From Undaria pinnatifida (Eukaryota; Sar; Phaeophyceae; Laminariales; Alariaceae), in assembly GCA_012845835.1 (NCBI GenBank), contig JABAKD010000024.1:4474181-4538180 (forward strand): a stretch of DNA of 64,000 bases, read 5' to 3'. The stretch's first letter is position 1, and each line of letters starts with the position of its first letter. Below, piece by piece: positions 58,739 through 64,000 of this stretch. A program made the translations under genes and the position numbers. The notes under the pieces are model-generated. The model saw only the letters and a program-made list of their open reading frames with translations. It was not told where the DNA came from and made no database searches.

Positions 58739-60152
58739 TGACCATGCTAAAGTTGACCGCTCTTTCGGCGCTCGTGGCAGGAGCGCTGGGTACCTACGTC
58801 AAGAACGATCGGATCTACTCCCAAATCACCGCAGGACAAGGGTGAGAGATTTGCGCTTTTTTCGTAGATTTCATACATAGATCAAGATAATATACGTAGA
58901 TCCTCACAGATTTCGTCGCATCAAAATGATACGACAGGGTGGCTTGTGGGTGTGTGGTAGCTTCTGTGCTGAATTCGCGCCCACGGAATCCGCCTAGAAG
59001 CCCGGCTGGCAGCAGTGGCAGCTCGAGACAGACCGCACGTTTGTATCTGGTTATACATGCGTGTGCTTGTATGTGTGCGTGTAGTCACGAAAACAGTAAC
59101 CACGAACAGCAGCAGCAGAGTGGCTCGGTGATGGTTCATTTCTCGTGTTTCTTTTTTTCTCTTTTTTACTGGCTTTTGCTCGGACCTACTACTACAGAAA
59201 AAAAAGCAAGGATGGAGACGAGAAATAGATCCCACAGAGCAGAGGTCTTGCCGGAATGTATACCTGGGCTGTATGACCCTGCTGTTGGAGTTTTCGACAA
59301 TAAAACTCGTCGTCGCGTTTGATCTCATGTCTTTGCTCCTCGTGGGATTCGGTAGCAACTAGCAGTGGTATGTACGTGCCATTAGGCAGACAATGCAGAC
59401 AGGTCCCCCGGCATTGTCGCCGCCTCTATGGCCCACCGCGACGTATCATATATAGCCAGCGGCTGTTGAGTACCAGGTACCCTCGGGTTTATTTCATGTG
59501 GAGCTCTTCGTTTAATTTCTTCATGTTTTCACCCGATCTTGTTGTTGTTGTTCTCGCATGATCAAGTCCGTGGTCACAGGACAGGCTCCAATCACTCTGG
59601 TGCTGAAGAAATACCCCAAGGGAAAACACAAGCAACCCAAGGTGGCACACGCATATATCACAGCTGACGCAGTTCATGCCCCCACCAGAAACATATAAAA
59701 GTGAAATCGGGAGTCAGTGTACGATGTGCCAGGTCCATACCGGTGCATACGTATCATTACTCACGCCTGGAGAAACCGACTATACCGCTTGCCACCCAAT
59801 AAAGACCACCACGTATATATTACACGTACAATATATCACTACGCATTCGCACGACAGACGCAAGTCAATTGGACAGAAAAACAAAGAAAAGAAAAGAAGG
59901 AAAGGAAAAGAAGAAAGTGCAAAAAAAATAAAAAAACGAGAAAAGGAAAGGAAAGAAAAGAAAAAGACAAGAAAAGCAAGAAAAGACGAGACAAGGAGAG
60001 GAAGCAAGGAAAGGAAAAGAAAAGAAAAAGAAAGAAAAATGTCATACTAGCAGACCCTAGGAACTGGCGAACTGGCGAAAGACGGCATTGGGTTCATAGA
60101 GGGTATCAAGTGCATCATCAATGGCACTGACTGGGGCGAGAACGCAACCTGA
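58739..60152 (+). CDS. Small secreted protein, three exons
   Basis: Exon 1 (58739-58841) starts MTMLKLTALSALVAGALG, a clear signal peptide with an Ala-x-Ala/Gly cleavage region, then TYVKNDRIYSQITAGQ, and ends in phase 1 at gtgaga. Exon 2 (59580-59641) follows gtggtcacag and reads QAPITLVLKKYPKGKHKQPK to a gtggca donor. Exon 3 (60054-60152) follows ctagcag and reads TLGTGELAKDGIGFIEGIK, then CIINGTDWGENA and a TGA. Phases agree at both junctions, giving about 88 residues with one N-glycosylation site (NGT). The second intron has a purine tract rather than a pyrimidine tract before its acceptor, and exon 2 could instead run to TAA at about 59697. Family unknown. Confidence 0.5.
59878..60040 (+). 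repeat. Polypurine (AAAGG/AAAAG) tract
   Basis: About 160 bp of almost uninterrupted A and G (agaaaagaaaggaaaag type). It lies in the proposed second intron of the secreted-protein gene. Confidence 0.9.
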
Positions 60153-60436
60153 TCTATCTCACTTTGTATCTATGCTCCGTTTGTGTCTGTTCTCCACATT
60201 AAATCCACCCATCTCCATCCAGCACAATCAGTGTCCGTGCTGCTGCCTCACAGAGACAACGAGCTCTGTGGCCACAAACTACGAGACAGCGATACAAGTT
60301 GCAGATACAGCAAGGTGATTCGGCCATGCAATGCCAACCGCGTTGAACACGCGGCGGGCAAGAAGAAAAGGCATGCAAGCCAGCACACCAGGCTATTATT
60401 ACAAAATAAATGAAAGGTTGACAATAAAAAAAAGGG

Positions 60437-60830
60437 CCCGAATTAACGAGGAAATTGCCAAATCGAATTTCGGTATTTTTTTTTAGAATTGAATTAATTT
60501 GTATCTGATTGGTCAAAAAATGAATCACCAAGCAGGGATTATCAGAATTATTATAATTACGAAAAATTAAATTCAACAAAAAAATAAAAAAGACTTTCTC
60601 GGTCGAATTTAGTCGACCTAGACAGGGCTTATTTTGTGTAACCGAAGCCGGCCACGCGAATTGGTGCCATGTCGTCGGCTGATTGAGAGACGAGAAGCCA
60701 CCATTGCAAGAGGTAGGACCACCGGAGTTCGTCGCCGTGCACCTCGAAAGTTACACGACCAACTACCACATGATGACTTCGCTCAGAAGTTCGACCGCTA
60801 TACCGTAACTGACGCAAGATAACACACCCC
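60437..60830 (+). mobile_element. Partial PIF/Harbinger-type element (left end)
   Basis: The terminus gggcccgaattaacgaggaa is followed by ttgccaaatcgaatttcgg. Internal segments (60590-60790) match 62455-62800: actttctcggtcgaatttag, gtgtaaccgaagccggccac, and gttacacgaccaactaccac. No right terminus is found before unrelated gtgtgata-repeat sequence. Confidence 0.6.
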
Positions 60831-61100
60831 GGTGATAACATTTTGGTATTTAAGTATATCATCACCGGGTGTGGTATCCTGTGGGGGGTGTGATATCTTG
60901 TGTACCCCGGGTGATAAAGTGCAGCTCGCAGGGGGCCCAAGGGGGGTGTGATTAACCAGGGGGTGTGATAGGACGTCCGAACACCCACAAGGTGCTTTTT
61001 GGGGGGGTGATAAAAAGGGGGTGATAGCACGTCCGAACACCCACAGGGTGTGTTTGGGGGTGTGATAAAAGCGAGTGTGATAACAGTCGAACCGCTGCTG
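60830..61100. repeat. GTGTGATA-rich tandem region
   Basis: gggtgtgataggacgtccga with acacccacaaggtg recurs as ggtgatagcacgtccgaaca with cccacagggtg (60950-61020 and 61015-61080). gatatcttgtgtaccccggg occurs at 60888 and related forms at 63129 and 63200. Confidence 0.6.
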
Positions 61101-61621
61101 CCGCACACTTGAAGGGGTGTGGTATGCCTGCACGAACACTTGCAGCTGCCCCGCAATGCTGTAGGTACCTACCTGTGATACCGGGTTGTGGTAAATAAAA
61201 CAAAGGTGCCAAACCTAGGTGACGAAACTCCCTAGTGCTTATTTAGCAACTTCCACGGGGTCATCAGTTTTGGCTATAGACCTGGATGAAGCAGCAAGAA
61301 CGATACCTGTAACAAGCACATGACCTCGGCGATGACCCAACCCCCTCAACGCCGAAGAAAGTTTGAAACAAATGAAAGTTCGAAACAAATACGGGCTTGG
61401 ATTGGAGCATAAAAAAATAAAATATACCTAAATCGAAGGTACCTCGCCCGATATGATACGAGGCGGTGGCTGCGCCATCCGTCCTGCCCCCACACAAGAG
61501 TGGGCTGCTGCTACCTACCTCGCCATCGGTACGACCAAAAAAGAGTTACGTAGAGACACCACGACCAAAAATCGAAGCCACGAACCACAAATCTACACTA
61601 CGATATCACCGGGGTGTGTTA

Positions 61622-63121
61622 GGGCCCAGATTAACGAGGAACTTTTCGATTTTTTTTTTATTGAATTTAATTTAATTTGCATCTGATTGGTCAAGAAATG
61701 AATCACCAGGCAGGCATTCTCAGAATTATTACGAAAAATCAAAGTTAGACCTACTATTATGGAAAATTTTGAGCGATTATTTCTGGCGATTATTTTTGTA
61801 GTTTTGAGGCTCCAGAAATAACTGCATCAGAAATAAGGAGCGTCCATTATGGCTTCTGATTTTTGGAAAGTGGTTTTATTTTGAATTGGTAGGTCTTGTT
61901 TTGCCGTTTGCCTTTATTTTTGAAATCTGGCACGTACACTGTCGCCGGCGACGTTAGGTCACCACCGCCTCTGCTGCGGTCTCTTCTGCTGCGCTGCTGC
62001 TGTGGTGCTGGTGTGGTGTGCCTGTGGTGGTTTCGATGGTGGTGCTGCTGCTGCTGTCGCGTTGTGTGTGGGGATGAAGCTCTGTCTCGCACACAACAAG
62101 CGCAGTATGCTGTCGTAGGTGTGTTTGTGATTCTTTGTTGTGGGTGATGCGTGACGTGTACAGCAGACAAGTATCATACAAGGTACAGTATGAGCAGTGA
62201 TGACATGTGATACTTGGTACGAGGTAGTATCCAAAAGTCAAATAATCCCAGTTCTGAGAGGTTGGAAGAGCTGTTATTTCTGGGCTCAGAAATCACCAGA
62301 TCCGCTGATTTCTGGCCTCGATTATTTCTGAACCCAGAAATAACGATGATTTCTGGTCCCATAGTGGAAGGTTTTTATTTTTGTCGTCGGAGATCCCGGT
62401 TAAAGAGAGAAATAATCGATGAAAATATTCGCCATAATAGTAGGTCTTAACAAAGAAGTAAAAAAAGACTTTCTCGGTCGGATTTAGTCGAAAATCAAAA
62501 TTGAATTTAGGGAGTTTGTCCACCTAGACATGGCTTGTTCTGTGTAACCGAAGCCGGCCACGCGAATTGGTGCCATGTCGTCGGCTGATTGAGAGGCGAG
62601 AAGCCAACATTGCGAGAGGTAGGACCACCGGAGCAGCCGCAGCGCGGCCTCCGAAGGTCCTTAGCACAGCGTAGACCGCCTGCGACGCTTCGAAAACAAC
62701 CGAGACCGCCGCAAACTCAGTTTTTCGTCGCCCTGCACCTCGAAAGTTACACGACCAACTACCACGTGATGACTTCGCTCAGAAGTTCGACCGCTATATC
62801 CCCGTCGCTGCTGCCCGTGTCGGGCGGCGGGGTGGCGCCAGCCCATCCAAGAGACACCTAGAGCCATAGCCTCCAAGCCGCTGCCGGCAAAAACAATCTG
62901 CGGCTAGCCGCGGCGCTCCGGGGAGGACGCGAGCCATCGCTCGCCTCGGTCGTTGCACACGGGTGTTCGTTGACCCTTTTGCGTTTTTTGAATTTTATTT
63001 CCTAGAACGCACTGCGCCGTTCCTTGATAAGAACCAAAGTTGAATTTTTCGTGTATTTTTCATGAAATTAAAAAAAAAAAATCGAAATTCGATATGGCAA
63101 GTTCCTCGTTAATTCGGGCCC
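61622..63121. mobile_element. PIF/Harbinger-type non-autonomous transposon, 1.5 kb
   Basis: The left terminus gggcccagattaacgaggaa and the right terminus (reverse complement gggcccgaattaacgaggaa) are inverted repeats followed by T-rich tracts. TTA flanks both ends (61619-61621 and 63122-63124), a typical TWA duplication. The interior carries TTATTTCTG-rich inverted stretches (62268-62365) and the segment shared with 60590-60790, but no transposase frame. Confidence 0.75.
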
Positions 63122-63231
63122 TTATCTTATGTACCCCGGGTGATAAATCGATGGTTTGTCAGAAGCGCCCAAAATTATCATCGGGGTGTCGTATCCTGGG
63201 GGGAGGTGATTTCTTGTGTACGGGTGTTTTT

Positions 63232-63541
63232 TTTTTTTTTTTTTCTTCATACACATCTACTTTTCAGCTTCTGGACAAGCCGTGTGGTCACAGGTGTCGT
63301 CCCATCTCCCTCCCGGTTCTTGCCTTCAATTTTTATCGCGTACAGGGTTCAGCCATCCCACTGCTCGTCGATGTTTCGTCGAGAGGTGCTAACTCACGCT
63401 CTCGCGCTTTCCGCAAGTCAATTTGTGCACAAGAAAAAGTCCCCACGAATTTATGCGAGTATGCACTCGGGGGGATTCGAACCCACGAAACTGACCTATA
63501 CCAGGCTCGAGGATAACCTGATACGCCGCCGGGGCGACCGG
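63232..63541 (-). mobile_element. SINE2, full length with poly-A tail
   Basis: On the minus strand the head gtcgccccggcggcgtatca has box A-like ggcgtatcagg and box B-like gggttcgaatccc. The body continues through ttgacttgcggaaagcgcga, ctgaaccctgtacgcgataa, aattgaaggcaagaaccggg and acctgtgaccacacggcttg to a run of at least 16 A (63228-63245 as T). Confidence 0.92.
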
Positions 63542-63567
63542 CTCGGGTGATATCTTGTGTCAGCTAC

Positions 63568-63885
63568 GGTATCCCCGTCGCTGCTGCCCGTGTCGGACGG
63601 CGGGGTGGCGCCAACCCATCCAAGAGACGCCTAGAGCCATAGCCTCCAAGCCGCTGCCGGCCAAAACAATCTGCCGCTAGCCACGGCGCTCCGGGGAGGA
63701 CGCGCCCATCGCTCGCCTCGGTCATTGCCCACGGGTGTTTGTTGACCCTTTTGCATTTTTTTAATTCTATAATGTACTACGCCGTTTCCTTTGATAAGAA
63801 GCAGAGTCGACTTTGTGTGTATTTTTATTGAAGTTCAATAAATATAATCGAATTATGATCTCCGTGCTCTTCGTAATCTGAGGCC
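63568..63885. repeat. Partial copy of the right part of the 61622 element
   Basis: It is nearly identical to 62797-63045 (tccccgtcgctgctgcccgt through gcctccaagccgctgccgg and cgctccggggaggacgc). Its outer end is diverged (cttcgtaatctgaggcc against ctcgttaattcgggccc). Confidence 0.85.
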
Positions 63886-64000
63886 ATTTCTTATGCAGTC
63901 GGATTCCGCCAGTCGAAAACGGCCCTTTTCGACTGGACTTTTTTTCGACTGGATTCATCTGGTCCTTCTTCTTATCGTCAATCGAGTCGATTTTATAGTT

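Overview
The window looks like nuclear DNA of a eukaryote with GT-AG introns and a heavy load of degenerate mobile elements. No bacterial gene organisation, rRNA gene or CRISPR array is visible. A CCT-motif regulator, a ubiquitin-specific-protease-like gene with introns from about 0.1 to 4 kb, a NADAR pseudogene, a Ty1/copia remnant and two tRNA-headed SINE families would fit a photosynthetic stramenopile such as a brown alga. That placement is an inference from gene content and is not proven.

Layout. 1-6.6 kb: two diverged copies of a ~2.7 kb unit, each with large palindromes. 6.8-19.65 kb (+): a multi-exon gene whose N-terminal ~1,000 residues are Ala/Pro/Ser-rich repeats (three near-identical 540-bp units) and whose C-terminal exons read as a divergent USP (peptidase C19) fold. 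Most of its splice phases can be joined by eye. 19.7-31 kb: mostly non-coding, with small MITEs, SINE fragments, a PIF/Harbinger-type element with matching TAA flanks, and tandem repeats. 31.06-32.45 kb (-): an intronless CCT-motif protein. 33-38.4 kb: dispersed copies of a short coding-like motif, a 0.9-kb inverted-repeat element, a putative secreted-protein exon and a small multi-exon gene. 39-47 kb: SINEs, tandem repeats and a small Cys-rich ORF. 47.6-50 kb (-): a frameshifted NADAR-domain pseudogene with two TGA stops and an unknown C-terminal extension. 50-57.6 kb: densely nested repeats, head-to-head SINEs, a Ty1/copia integrase remnant and a ~1.5-2 kb G/C-strand-biased foldback palindrome. 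58.5-60.2 kb (+): a TATA-driven small secreted-protein gene. 60.4-63.9 kb: a PIF/Harbinger-type non-autonomous element (TTA flanks), partial relatives and a full SINE with a poly-A tail.

The genes do not form a pathway. The main themes are a repeat-expanded USP-like gene, inverted duplications at four places, and a SINE superfamily in which two tRNA-headed families share a central domain. All calls were made by reading the sequence. No similarity search was run, and exon borders not fixed by conserved motifs are provisional.
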